Source: Tetracentron sinense (lineage: Eukaryota > Streptophyta > Magnoliopsida > Trochodendrales > Trochodendraceae). Taken from it: DNA of 64,000 nucleotides. Both the position numbers and the translations under genes were made by a program. Each line of letters begins with the position of its first letter. Within the stretch, counting starts at the first letter, position 1. The stretch covers positions 9,442,416 through 9,506,415 of the forward strand of contig CM026567.1 in NCBI GenBank assembly GCA_015143295.1, in the 5' to 3' direction. Below the pieces are notes generated by a model. That model was given only the letters and a program-made list of their open reading frames with translations, was not told the origin of the DNA and did not search any database. Of this stretch, positions 34,198-46,443 are shown piece by piece.

Positions 34198-36414
34198 TGA
34201 AGGGGGATCCAGATAAAAATTTATGCAGAAACTAGATCCCCTAGATCTTAATACCATAGAAAGCATCAAAATTATCTAAAAGTTTTAGTCATATCACCTC
34301 GGTGAATGTTTTTTCACCGGTGAAGTTTAATCCACTCGAACCATCAGAACTCTTTGTAGAGATTTCTCCGAAAAAATACTAGAAGCTCGATCCTTGTTCT
34401 CGCTATCTCCACGAAGCTTTAGAATCTCCTTTGGAATTATAGAAGCAAGAGGAAGAAGATGGATCAATGGTGTAGACCTTCTATCACCAATAATACTAAG
34501 GTTCAAAACCCTAGATTTGCAAAACCCAACTAGGACCACCAATATAGCTCATGAAAATCCTTAGGGGTCTCCCCTAGGGCTCATGGTTTGGAGAGAGAGA
34601 GGAAAGAAAAAACAATTCTGGAGAATTCTAGTTAATGGTCTAGGGTGTTGGGGTATTTATAGACTAGGATCTTATCCTAATCCTACTCCAACTTGATCTT
34701 ATCTAGTAGGATTTAATAATTAACAATAACTCTTATTATTAATTAAATAAACGCCTACTTAATCTATAACTACTTTAGTTATAGTAGTCCTATTAATTAA
34801 AGAGTCCCTATTATAAGTGGATTTGTTAATTAAAAGGGATAAGTCAACATTCTACACCAAAGTAGGAAACCTAGTCAAACTAGGAATCCACAAGGGGGGG
34901 CGTGAGCTTCTATGCGGCGTGGGATTTGGGGAGTTAAAACTCCTTATTGTAATCTAATTACAATAGCATCTTAATCCTAATTTCAATCCAACACTTGGAT
35001 TTTAATTCCATAATAAAAGGAATTATATTTCAATAATTATTCAATTAAACAAATCCTAATCCAATTAAGATTCCTCAAGTGGGTGCCCCACCCTAGGGTT
35101 TAAACCCATGGGCTTTGGCCCATATTAAAGGTCCTTTTTAATGGGTTTATGGATAGTGGTCAAACCCATTTCCCCTTTAATTATGTTAATCAAATAATTA
35201 CTAAAATAATCCATTAGTTTAAATTAACAATTAATTTAAACAATAGATTAACTATTACTCTATTTAATTAAATGATTAACTTTTAATCACTTAAAACAAT
35301 TGATTAACTTTTAATCAATTATTGAGCTTGTATTTCTTATGTGAGCACCTCCACAGATTGCTCTAGGACATTCTTACCCTGGCTTATCTAATGTTATCCC
35401 ATTGACCCTAAATGGGAATTACATCGGAATTGCAAGTGACGTGAGATATCCATGTTGCAATTGAATCCCAGTGTATGAACATTAACCATTACGGATCCCG
35501 CCACATGAACTTTTAAATTCGATTTATCCTTCCAAATACATTATCCCTAATGGGCCTTTGAGATTGACATACTATCTAACCCATTGCCCATTGCAAATCA
35601 TCCGGGTTTCCAAGACTTATGATTAAGCCATGAGAAACAATTTCTCATGAAAAACATTTTGAAAAAATCTTTTTATAAGTATAATACCTTTTAATAATAG
35701 TATATTTCAAAACTTATTTTGTTTTCAAAATCACCTGCGCAGGATTTGAACTTAATCAACTGTCTTACCCGAAACTTGGATAATCTCTCAAATTAATGAA
35801 CATGGATTTCTTGTTTGAAATTCATCATGACTTGAACAACTTTCTGACTATTCAACTGTCACTGTATTGTTTTCCCTAAGTTAAAAAATACGTTGGTGGA
35901 ATCAAAACAGTCAAATCACTGCCCAATCATAAAAGAACTCATCAGATTTAAGGATCATCAAAACCGTTCAATGTGAATAAGAGACCAACTATCTGATAGT
36001 ATGTTTATGCAAGAGGTCTCTCATTGAATGCAATCAGTCAATCTACATTTAAGCACCCATATGCTGATGTGTAGTCTCCACTACGATAGTTCGAGATAGA
36101 ACTACATCTCATCTATTGAGAACATCTTAGCATTCTCGCAGCCATATAAGTGAAGTGCCCTGCTTCACCCACAGCTATTACTATATAAGGTATAAGGAAC
36201 CAGAAAGTTATATTTATCTGTGATAATCTAATCACATAACTTTCCTACAATATATCCTATGGACCTTTATCGATATCTCATATCGTATAGATCATCTCAT
36301 GATCATGGTCAATTACCCATAATGAATACACAATAGATTAATAAGAAGCATTTATTAATCAAATTAATAAGGTTCTAACAATCTAAATGACTTTTCTGGG
36401 CATCATGTCCAACA
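34198..36414 (-). mobile_element. Solo LTR-C, lineage unassigned
   Basis: TGAAGGGGGATCC to CATGTCCAACA, 2217 bp, flanked by ACCTC/GCCTC (four of five bases match). The minus strand has CTATAAATACCCC near 34665-34653 and would start TGTTGGACATGATG, so minus orientation is preferred. It is very AT-rich at 34680-35400. It lies in the Tat-2 aRNH. A second copy is at 49094-62386. No internal region or coding text, so superfamily is open. Confidence 0.85.
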
Positions 36415-36419
36415 GCCTC

Positions 36420-36480
36420 ATACTCTGCTTTGTTGTTTGAACTTCTGAATTGCAGTTTGACAGAGATGGGGAGGTATGCT
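36420..36480 (-). pseudogene. Tat-2 second RNase H, upstream fragment
   Basis: The minus strand reads SSNNKAEYEA, the Glu-containing block of aRNH, directly continued by the fragment at 34021-34197 across the solo LTR. Confidence 0.7.
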
Positions 36481-36660
36481 TGTCACGACCCAAAATACCC
36501 CCTAAGAGTTAGGGATACTTTAGCTCATGACCGCCGTGTCATACCATCCTGTGATGACACATAAGGCATACATACCATCCTGTGAAATACACAAGGCACA
36601 AAATAGCGGAAGCATAAAATTTCTTAAACATAAAACCACAGGTATTCTAAGTCCAGACTA

Positions 36661-36855
36661 TTATAAATATACAAAACATATAACTGTAAAGTGGACATGC
36701 CCACTATCAAAATATACAGGTTCTCTCCCTTGCCAATAATCTAAATAAGGCCTCCTATCCAGCACTTTATCCTCATGAGGATGATCCATAGTAGGCTCTA
36801 GATCATAGTACTCCTCTATCCAAGGCTCAGGAACACGCTCATCAAAACTTGCCGA
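36661..36855 (-). CDS. Variant small acidic reading frame in solo LTR-E
   Basis: The minus strand reads SASFDERVPEPWIEEYY, then LEPTMDHPHEDKVLDRRPYLDYW, matching parts of the frames in the other two subfamilies (EPWVEEEY, MDHYH, WPYLDYC). It continues past the usual end to a stop at 36661. Confidence 0.45.
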   Translation of the reverse strand, partial: SASFDERVPEPWIEEYYDLEPTMDHPHEDKVLDRRPYLDYWQGREPVYFDSGHVHFTVICFVYL

Positions 36856-37098
36856 AGACAACAACTTCGACTGAGCATGGAATACTCAGCATCTACAAAC
36901 CACTAGATAATAATGTCATAACATAACATGCTTTCATATGGCAGTTTATCAGATACACATGCAAATACTGTAAACAATTTTGGAAATCCCTTTTCATTTA
37001 CACTGTGCATGCATATTGTACATATACTTCTTTTGTTTCTTTTCTTATACCTTATTTTTGCTTTCTTATCATTTCATTTGTTTTACATATTGCTTATC

Positions 37099-37570
37099 AT
37101 TTGGAATCAGATAACAATGCTTACCCTGCTTGTGGTAAGAGCCTACTGTCATCCTTCTAATACATATACTTCTACTTGGAATCAAATGATAATGCTCACC
37201 CTGCTTGTGGTGAGAGCCCACTATCATCCTTCCAGTACAAATGCTTTTTACTTGAAATTAGAAGATAATGCTCACCCTGCTTGTGGTGAGAGCCCACTAT
37301 CCTCCTCCCAATATAATTACTTTTTTACTTGGAATCAGAAGATAATGCTCACCCTGCTTGTGGTGAGAGCCCACTATCCTCCTCCCAATACAATTACTTT
37401 TTACTTGGAATCAGAGAATAATGCTCACCCTACTTGTGGTGAGAGCCCACTATTCTCCTTCCAATACATATGCTTGTTCATGGTTTTACTTGGAATCAGA
37501 TGATAATGCTCACCCTGCTTGTGGTGAGAGCCCACTATCATCCTTCCAATACAAATGCTTGCTTATCATC
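37099..37570. repeat. Minisatellite of about 77 bp, six copies, in solo LTR-E
   Basis: Units begin TTGGAATCAGATGATAATGC and contain CACCCTGCTTGTGGTGAGAG and CCACTATC. They start near 37099, 37178, 37252, 37330, 37405 and 37490. It holds the same slot in the LTR as the 69-bp array at 13481 but has unrelated sequence. Confidence 0.9.
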
Positions 37571-38371
37571 TTTTACTTTGCGTTCTTTACAATTGCTTTG
37601 CTTTTCATCTTTTGCTTGCTTTTACAATATATGTACATATACAAAAGCTCGCTCATGCATATACGATGTTCATATACAATAATGAGTGAACATGGTAGAC
37701 AATTAGAAACACTTGATCATATAGCACATGTTTTTCTACTTCATTTAATCTCAATCACATAATCACTTACACATGGCACATGCTTGAATTCATCATATAA
37801 TCATTTCATTCAGTTGGTATTAACCATAGAATCATCATATCATAACTAGTAGGATTTTCTACTTGTCTTCATCAAAACACATAGGTTTTCTTCTTGGTTT
37901 TTCCCAAAACTCAATCTTTTAATCATCTTTTTCTCAATTGAATCATTACACAATTACTTAGTAGTAAGAATACACGTTTTTCATGCTTTGGGTTAAGGCA
38001 TAGAGGCATCACAAATTAACTCACATCACAACTATAGATTTTCTCTCTTACTTTTACAATATGGGTTATGACATTAAAATCTAGTAGAGTGTATCTACAT
38101 TTCGATATCAAACCCTTTTGATCTAAACGCTTTGGAATGATTGAGAAGCAAGAAGGACTCCTTCTTTGTTGAGAAATCCAACTCAAGAAATACTTCACTA
38201 AACCTCTTCCTTGTCTTCTTTCCCTTCTCTATTAAACTTTCTCCCAAAAACTTGCTTAGGGTTTTAGAAACCCTAAGACCCACAAAAATGGTCTTTAAAT
38301 AGGCCAAGGGGGTTGCCCAAAGACCCCCATACCCTTAAAAATATCCAGGGAGTCGCTTACAGGCCAAAAAC

Positions 38372-38404
38372 CCAGCTGACTGGTCGACCGGTTTGGTCAC
38401 CCTG
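38372..38404 (-). repeat. Variant palindrome at the cassette position in solo LTR-E
   Basis: Contains TGGTCGACCGGTTTGG, with GGTCGACC palindromic. Only one clear copy is seen, about 75 bp upstream of the TTTAAAT element on the minus strand. Confidence 0.5.
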
Positions 38405-39183
38405 TTTCTTGTTTTTCCTACTTTGATATTTTAACCATAAATTTTGACTCGCGTATTGGATTTCAACAATTTAACTTGCGTTGGATTCGACTTTCAAAGG
38501 GGAACAACTTTCATGTTTTGTATACCTCCTAATTTTGAGTTTTTCATAGTCTATATGGACCCACAAGTGGACTGGTCCAAAATGACTACTGAATTGACAG
38601 CAGACCACCTTTCGGAAACCTCACATTTGACATAACTTACACTCAAAATCTGAAAAAGCGTAAAGCATAAAACTTGAAGAGGTTTGAATATCTTTCTAAT
38701 GGCTCAAGAATCACTCAATTCCGATAAGAGGTGACCAAACTAGAGCTTCCACAATTTGAGGGAATGTAAAGACATCCCTCTTTCTCGATAATTAGAGTAT
38801 GTTATACTCTTATTTATTCATCCCAACTATCCAACAATAACACTTAACCTAATTTAAGCTATTCTTATCATGTCTTATAAACCAAGTTATATAAATGACC
38901 CTCGTTATTTACAAGACTTGTGCCCATGGCACTATTCACAACATTGTGAAATGGGTTCTTGGGGTTCTACATTCATACTTAAGGTATTTTATACCCTAAA
39001 TACTTGAGTATTGTTATAATCTTGTTTCAAGACTCAACATACACATATAAGACCTTCACTTCACTTTTCCCAATATCAAGAACACATGGTAGGCCTTAGG
39101 CCTTTACTTGCACTGCACACAAACACTATTCATTGCACTATTCATATGAACAAGGCTCTCGAATTCTGGGTTTCTATAGTGCT

Positions 39184-40420
39184 CCCTTGGGTGAGATCAG
39201 GATTGCTCCTGCCCCGTGTCTATGATTGTTAACGGCTCCATCGAAGTATAACTCCCAGCTGAGGTACTCTTATTGCTCTTCTGCTTCTGTATACAGAATG
39301 GCTTCATCTGGAAACTGATTATGTACTGAAACATAGTCTTGCACTGGACTGTGGGCTAGGTTATCCACAATCGCCTACCCCTTGATTGACTTCTAATTCA
39401 TGTACATGATGTCGAATTCAAACAACATCATAAGCCATCGGGCTATCCTCCCAATGGTGGCTGACTTTTCTAATAGGTACCTGAGTGGATCTATCCAGGA
39501 GATCAAGATTATTGGATAGGAAAGCAGATAGTGTCGTAGACGCTGAGTAGCCTGGACCATTGCCAAACATATTTTCTCATCATATTGTGCCAATACGCAC
39601 CCCATGGAGGTTTTTTGCACTGAGATGTGTAGTAGCAGTGACCGTCCCGATGTCGGAGGCACAAGTACTGGAGGTTGTAGAAGATACTGCTTTATTCTGT
39701 CAAAGGCTTCCTAACACTCGGCTGTCCAGACTGTAGGTACATTCTTCTGGAGAAGCTTGAAGATTGGCTTGCATATTGGAGTGAGCTGAGAGATGAATCG
39801 ACTGATGTACTAAATTTTGTTAAGGAACCCATGGATTTCCTTTTCAGTTTGAGGAGTTGGCATTTCGATGATAGCCTTAGCTTTGGCTGGATCGATCTCT
39901 ATGCCTCTTTTCCTGACTATGAAGTCGAAGAGTTTTCCTGATGAGGTTCTGAAGATGCATTTTGCCGGATTTAATCTTAGGCTAAACTCTCTGAGTCTGT
40001 CACAAAGTCTCTTCAAGTCTTCGTGCTACCTAGCAGTTAGAGATTTGACAATCATGTCATCCATATAGATTTCAATTGACTTGTGGATCATGTTGTGGAA
40101 CAATGCCGCCATGGCCTTCTGATAGGTTGCCCCCACGTTCTTAAGTCCGAAAGGCATTACCTTGTAGCAAAATGTACCCCAAGGTGTGATGAATGAGGTT
40201 TTCTCCATGTCTACATCTGTCATTCTGATCTAGTTGTATCCGAAGAAATCATTCATGAATGAGAGTGTCTCATGCCCTACAGTGTTGTTGACCAGGATGT
40301 CGGTGTGCGAGAGAGGGAAGTTATCTTTAGGGCTTGCCTTGTTCAAATTACGGTAGTCGATACACATCCGGACCTTGCCGTCCTTCTTGGGTACCGGCAC
40401 AATGTTGGCTAACCACTCAG
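39184..40420 (-). pseudogene. Tat-2 reverse transcriptase and RNase H
   Basis: On the minus strand, RT text near 40400-40026 includes KKDGKVRMCIDYRNLN, ETLSFM, TSFITPWGTFCYKVMPFGLKNVGATYQKAM and the catalytic YMDDMIVKS. The thumb is near 40016-39810 (LRLNPAKCIF). RNase H near 39662-39393 includes SMGCVLAQYDE, RLRHYLLSYPI and PLRYLLEKSATIGRIARWLMMLFEFDI. Decayed across frames. Confidence 0.85.
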
Positions 40421-42448
40421 GATAGGTTGCTACTGTTAGGAAGCCTGCACTGATTTACTTTTTAACTTCTTCTTTGACCTTCTATGACCATTCGAGCCTC
40501 ATCTGTCTTAGCTTCTGCTTAACTATTCTGACTTCAGGGTTCAGGGGCAGTCTGTGTACCACCAATGCTAGGTCTAGGCTGGGCATGTCTACATATGACC
40601 AGGCGAAGACATCACTGTAGCTATTCAGGAAACTGATCATGTCTGTTCTTTGCTAAGAGCTCATGGTTGTGCCGATCTTAACTACCTGGGGAGTACCCTC
40701 AGATCCCAAGTTTACTGTCTCAGTGTCCTTGATGTTCGACTGTAGTAGCCCTTCACTGTGCTCTAGGAGGTCTAGAATTTCTTGAGACGTTTCCTCTTCC
40801 TGTTCTAAGTCATACTCCACTTTTGAAGGTTCAGGAGGGTTTCAAGGGTAGCCTTATCAGAGGCGATTTCCTGGTAAATTAATTAGCTTAGTTTAGCATG
40901 CTTATGATTTATGTTTTTGTTGGCTTCAGGACACTAGGCCTTCCAGGGGAGAGTCCGTGTGATTTCGTCATCAGGCGATATGAAATGTTTATTGAAAAAA
41001 AAACATGACTTTGAGTCAAAACATCTGATATTCATTGATAAAATAGATGACTATTTACAAAATGACTCAAACAAAAAGAGGTCGACAGTGGCCTGACATT
41101 TGGATTTTTGTAATATAAGCAAAAGAGAGATAGAAGGAGGAGAAGGGTGGTGTTTCGGTCACTAGATCGAACAACCTGCACTACAACTGGCTATTTACCC
41201 TAGTATTGACTGGCTTCAATGGTGAGAGCCTCGGTCCACCAACGGATCAGTGGTCGGTGATTGGAGGATGCTTCGACACTGTTGGAGAGGCTGCAGACCT
41301 GCTCTCCTGCTGGATTCTTTGCTTCGGTGGCATCTTCGACAGTCATCTCATTGAATAGTAGGGCCATGTGGAGTATTTCTGGATTCAGGATCCCTGAAGA
41401 TTCAACATTTGGCTGAGGGTTTGCGGTATTGGTAATAGGTGCAAGAAGTGTATCTAGGTAAGGTTTAAAGGTCCCTACTAGGAAGGTTATAGAGATGTGA
41501 GGTCGAGGTTCAGTTTTCCAATCGGCTGCTCTTATTGGTAAATTTGGAGAGATACTCCTCAGACCTGGGCTTGTACCCCAGTCCAAATGGTGGGGTATAA
41601 TGAGGAGGTGTATATCTCTTCTTCATCCCTTGATTTCTGATCCCAGGCCTGCCCCTGGTTGGTAATTCATCCTGGCCATCATCTTGACAAATGACGGGAT
41701 CATCTAGCCATCTCCTCTGAAGGGATTACGACCAAGTGGTCGTTCTGAATAAATTTGATTCTCTGATGGAGAGAGGAGGGAATGACTCCAATCGCATGGA
41801 TACACGGCCTTCCCAAGTGCAAGGTAAATGAAGCTGGCACATTCACAACCTGAAAGTTTGTAGTAAACTGAGCTAGTCCGACCCTGATGGTCAAGTCAAT
41901 ATCACACATGTTCTACCTGGTAGAGTTTTTGAATGCCCTAATGGTCATCGGCACTTTTTCACTTGACTGAGATCTAGGCCCAGTCTTTACAGTGTGGAGA
42001 GAGTGCAGACATTCAGGCCAGAACCGTTGTCAATGAGCATTGATGATAATGTTCGATCCATGCATTGAACTGCGATGTATAAAGCCCGGGTGTGATCCCT
42101 ATCACTTTCCGGTATTTCTTTTTCAGTGAAGGAGATGATTCTGGATTCAAGTACTTGCCCTACCATATACTGCAGTTTCTCAGGCATGATGTCCGGTGTT
42201 ACGTGGGCATTGTTGAACACCCAGAGCAATTGCTTTCTATGATGTTCAGAAGTCAGAAGAAGACCCAAGATGGATATCTGTGCGGGCACTTTGCTTAGCT
42301 GCCGGGTGATATTGAACTCTTTTGCTTTTTCCAGTATTTTCAGTAATACTGTCGAGTCTACTACCTCTCTTTCTGGGTCTGGCACCCCTGTTTTCTCTTT
42401 CTCTGTCTCCTTCGCCTTTGTCGGCTCAGTTGCTGGAGGTTGGTACAC
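40421..42448 (-). pseudogene. Tat-2 protease and linkers
   Basis: The protease active site is read near 42060-41987 as SSMLIDNGSGLNVC, typical of Tat proteases, and its later part near 41909-41700 as VVNVPASFTLHLGRPCIHAIGVIPSSLHQRIKF. The stretch 41690-40421 is linker up to the RT, with acidic and Ser/Pro-rich pieces. Upstream of the active site, 42448-42070 reads as the gag-protease junction (ITRQLSKVPAQISILGLLLTSEHHRKQLL), a block typical of Tat polyproteins. Confidence 0.75.
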
Positions 42449-44050
42449 TCGGCCAGTCCTGGTGAGATAGGCTATGCTAGCTCTTAAGGATGAGGGAGCG
42501 AGGAGCAGGTACTTGGTTGAGGTCGAAAGGTGGAGGTAGGATGTAAGGGATCTGGACAGGGCCTGAAGAGGTTGAGGCTTGAGAGCTGTGGGCCAGTTTG
42601 TAGGGCAAAGGATGGTGTAGACGATCTATTTAGGGACAAAGATCGGGACTGGAGACTGGATGGTCTGTATATTTGTTTGAGGAAGTGGGAGTATAACTGG
42701 GTGTTGGTAAGAGGGCTTGATAATGCCATCATCTACTGCGGGTGCATAGGGTCTCGGTTGCCCTGCTCCAGACGCTTCCCACTCAATAAAATTGATTTGA
42801 TTGTTGTGTAGGGCCGGTGGCACCTGGTCGATGCTAGGAGCCAGCTCAACCTTACCCTTATCCAGAAGATCCTGGATAGCCCACTTCAAGCCGATGCAAT
42901 AGTCTGTTGCATGGCCTAGGCCTTGATGAAAGACGCAGTGTTGATCGGCTTGGTAGTTTTTACTTCATTTGTCTAGAGGTAAGAGAGGGGTAGGGCCTCT
43001 CAATGTGAGAAGACCCTGCTTGGTCAAGAAAACCAAAAGCTGGCTAAGGAAGTAGGGAAGAGGGGTAAAGTTTCTGGGGGGACAGTTTTGCCCTTGGTTT
43101 TGTTTGTCTGACCGGGTACTTCCGGATGCTTGCTGAGTTTGAGCGGCAGGCGCTGGCAATCTATTAGGTGTTGTAGAAGACACCATCTGAACCTCTTCTC
43201 TTCTTTTTTGATCCTGGGGACCACTGTTTCTGTTTCCTGCTGTCGTTGTGTTCCTAGGGGGAGTAAGCCCTAGACTCGAGTGGATGGCACCGCTCTGAAT
43301 AGCCGTCTCGATGTGGGTACCAGTCTTGACAATGGTGCCAAAATCCACCCCTGGTAATGTCACCATCAAGGTAGAGTAGGGGTGCTTCAAAGTGCTCATG
43401 AATATACTTGCCAACTCCTCTTTGGGGATAGGAGTAGTGACTTTTACGGCCATTTCCCTCAAGTGGGTGGCGTACACTAGGAAGGATTCATTATTGCACT
43501 GGTACATCTGCTCCAGTTGGCTTTCCGGAGGCCGAAGCTCCTAATTGAAGGTGTATTGCTCTATAAAGCTATCCATGGCGTCTTGCTAAGTCTTGATTCT
43601 CTATTTGTTGACCGACATCTACCACGTAAGGGCTACCCCCTTCAGACTTTTCTGGAAGTACTGGATGAGCAGAGGCTGGTTCTTGTTATACTGGAGCTTG
43701 TTCCCTAGATACAACTGTAGATGTTGCTTCGAGCAACCTGTGCCATCGTACTTGTCAAAGTCTGGAACCTTGACTCCTGGGGGTACAGCATCCCTAGAAG
43801 AGAAAGTTAGGTCTTCCAATAAGAGACAGGGGCTAGTAGATGATCCCTTCATCCATCTCATCTCCTCTTTCATCTGTTTAATTTTCTCGTGTTGGTCCCT
43901 GAGGAACAGAGTAAGGTCTAAAGATGACGGTCGGTCCTGATTAACATGCGAGGCCTTGGGCTGCTTCTGATACTGATCATATTCTTCTCCTCCACCTGTT
44001 GCGGGCATAGGGTTTGGAATGATGATAGGGATAGGCTGAGGTGGCTCTAG
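42449..44050 (-). pseudogene. Tat-2 gag
   Basis: The minus strand shows the gag core: VPDFDKYDGTGCSKQHLQLYLGNKL near 43770-43690, and MYQCNNESFLVYATHLREMA with FMSTLKHPYSTLMV near 43507-43370. A Gln/Pro/Ser linker lies near 43200-43000, and a His-type block around YCIGLKWAIQDLLDKGKVEL near 42900-42840. The N-terminal Gln/Asp-rich segment with a short coiled coil (HEKIKQMKEEMRWM) is at 44008-43850. Decayed. Confidence 0.75.
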
Positions 44051-44565
44051 ATGAGGCTGATTAGGGGTTTCTCTGGTACGGATTCGAGTGGAGGGTTCTT
44101 CGGTTCAAGTACCAGTAAGAATTTTCAGGGATTCCAGAACACTGTCCAATTTTTCTTACATGACTGCTATATCCCAATTGTGTGCCTGTAACATCTCATC
44201 AATCCTTTGCTATTGGTCTGACGATTCTGCCATGGATTCTGAGCTGCTCTCAGATGGGGCGGTGTTAGGTACAATCTCCATGACTCGCACCTCTGTCTGG
44301 ATTACGTCTGTGACTGTTGCTTCTGTGAGAATCGCAGTCATAGAACAAGTCACGGGTCAGCTAATGCAAACTAAAGAGGATGCAATAGCTAAACATAAAT
44401 ATACATAATGACAGGAAGAAGATAGTAGAAAAAGATTTTTCATTGATGCATGCAAAGTAAGCACAGGGCTGTGTGACTTAAAGAAAAGAAAAATACTCGA
44501 TCCTAGGCAGGCCCATCAGGGATCGCGAAGTCAAGAGGCTGGAGTACTCCGTTTAGGTCCATGAT
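44051..44565 (-). other. Tat-2 stretch between ORF1 and gag
   Basis: No domain recognised. Ser/Thr/Val-rich open stretches, with a noncoding, AT-rich part around 44400-44500. It is probably the inter-ORF region of the Tat element. Confidence 0.4.
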
Positions 44566-45608
44566 CTGCTGTTGGAGGGATGTGACCTCAACCTCCATAT
44601 TTTTAATTGCCTCAGTAGCATTGAACAACTGGGATCTGAACTGTCGGATCTGGTCGGTCATCTCAGCCTTTGCTCTATCAAGCTACTCTTGGTAGAAGTG
44701 CAGTTGGACACTAATAACGGTTGCTTCCTTGGCGTCACTTTTCCGCTTCTTCTGATAAGACCAGACTGTCTGGTCAAGCTGCTCAATCTGCTCCAACATG
44801 GCCTGAAGCTCATGGTCCCGCTCTGCTTCCTGTAGCCTGAATGCTAGCTGGGCCTTCCATACCTTTTTCTCTTTTTGTTGGATCTGGATCTGTCTCTCAA
44901 GGAAGATGTCTCTCCAAGGAACCACCTTTTCAGCTAGGGGTATGGTCCCGTGTGATGGAGCTGAGACTGGTGTGGGTAGTTCCCTAGGTATGGGTATACC
45001 GGATGGAATGTCTGGATCTTACGCCCAAAGCCGGTATGCTGTATCTGTAGGTGGTCCTGATGTAACCACAAAGTCTGACCACTGATCTCGTTGGGTGCTT
45101 CGCCAATCTGACTAGAAGCGGTGAGTGAGGCTATCGGAGTGCACTGAGAAGGTAATCCAATCATTTCCCTGCCGGTCTATCACTGGGATACGTTGAAGGC
45201 GTCCAAATTGGTGGAGAACTCAGAGTGGTCTCTAAACGGCGGAGCTTGTAAGACCGGCGAGAATCATGTATCGCCTTCCGGTTATGACGACTCGAGGTAG
45301 CTTGTTTCAGGCTAGCCACTCGCATTACCATATGATCTCCTCCTCTGACAGGGTTTGGAGAAGTTGGTAGAGCTCTATGACGTCTGTAGTTGCTATCAGA
45401 CCTTGATTCTGAGAAATCTTCCAAGGTAAATTATAGGCTTCATGGAGGTCGACTGGTACTGATATGATTATAGGCAGGTGTCCTACCAACCATAGGTGCA
45501 ATAATGATGCACTTGCATGGAAGAAGCCCTTTTTATGGTCTATTGCCTGGTTGAGAGCCCTGAGAAGCTCTGCTAGTATGACTGGTACGACTAATCCGGA
45601 GTTGTACA
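44566..45608 (-). pseudogene. Tat-2 ORF ahead of gag (plant-mobile-domain-like)
   Basis: The minus strand from 45608 reads SGLVVPVILAELLRALNQ, DHKKGFFHASASLLHLWLVGHL and later text, which resembles the ORF that precedes gag in Ogre/Retand-type Tat elements (a domain related to plant mobile-domain proteins). The C-terminal part near 44925-44683 is a likely coiled coil (QIQQKEKKVWKAQLAFRLQEAERDHELQAMLEQIEQL). Its function in these elements is unknown. The N-terminal part is cut by the insertion at 45609. Decayed. Confidence 0.6.
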
Positions 45609-46153
45609 TGTAGAGCCCCGGACCTTTTCACATTTAATGCATGACACTTTCGCTGCCATTTTTCCTTTAAAGAGGTATAATTAATAAATAAGGAAGAAAT
45701 TGGAAATTCTGAAACGTCAGAAATGTTCCTTTTCGAAGTACGAACCCAACGCAAGTTGAATCGTCAAAATCGGACAAACGAGTCAAAAGATATGGCCAAA
45801 ACAGTCTGGACCTGCAGGCAATCGATCGCTCGGTTATGCACTAAGGATGTAGCGCGGAAGGCACTAAGGACGTAGCTCTGACAACGTGCTCTGATAAGGC
45901 ACAGACAACGCATAGACAACGTACTCTGATAACGTAGCTCTAGCTCTGATAACGTATACGTTGTGCATCCGTTGTGCAACAAACAACGGGTGCGTCGTGC
46001 AGTAGACAACGTGTACGTTGTACAGCTCACGACGGGCACATTGTACTTGAGACAACGTGACAACGGGTTCGGCACCCTTCACAGCACAACGTACTCGGCA
46101 CTATTCACAGCACAACGTGTTCGGCACCATTCACAGCACAACGTGTTTGGCAC
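45609..46153 (+). mobile_element. LTR-F: truncated Tekay LTR start with an AACGT-rich cassette
   Basis: It starts TGTAGAGCCCCGG, and its first 230 bp match the U3 of other Tekay LTRs, including the TTGAATCGTC box near 45750 and one ATCGATCGCTCGGT. From about 45850 the cassette slot holds AACGT-rich repeats and palindromes in place of the CGATCG palindromes. It stops at the opposite-strand LTR-G. The remainder of this LTR was not found on the far side of LTR-G. Confidence 0.7.
45850..46153. repeat. AACGT-rich repeat and palindrome block
   Basis: Many copies of ACAACGT/ACGTTGT, including the 12-bp palindrome AACGTATACGTT near 45953, near-palindromes such as ACAACGTGTACGTTGT near 46005, and three to four tandem copies of a roughly 27-bp unit around TTCACAGCACAACGTGTTCGGCAC at 46074-46153. 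Confidence 0.85.
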
Positions 46154-46443
46154 TGTCGCGACCCAAAACCCACCCTAGGAGTTAGAGTGAATCTTGGACG
46201 ACTTAATCATGACTTGCTTGACGAACCAGCCTGCAAAACTCACAGAACATATACAATAGAGGATAACAGCGGAAGCATACTATAAAACACAGCGGAAGTC
46301 TAACAAACCTCTAAGTATATACACATGGTCCAAGTTAATACAAAAGAAAACAAAACAAAGAAAGTGCGGACATGCCCGCCAAAATACATGGATATAATCA
46401 CTCATGCTCACCCACAGCTAATCCACTCGGAATCTAACACCAC

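Larger units (their letters stand above)
36481..39178 (-). mobile_element. Solo LTR-E, Tekay-like, minus orientation
   Basis: TGTCACGACCC to GGGTTTCTATA, 2698 bp, flanked by ATGCT/GTGCT (four of five bases). It is related to solo LTR-B and has a TTTAAAT element near 38294, the TTAACTTGCGTTGGATT box near 38470, a six-copy minisatellite, the hairpin near 36870 and a variant small acidic frame. Its palindrome slot holds GGTCGACC-type sequence instead of CGATCG. Confidence 0.87.

Noticed and set aside
45764-46178. Overlapping reading frames on both strands in the AACGT-rich block
   Set aside because: They arise from short tandem repeats and palindromes, with no domain and no conservation in other LTRs.
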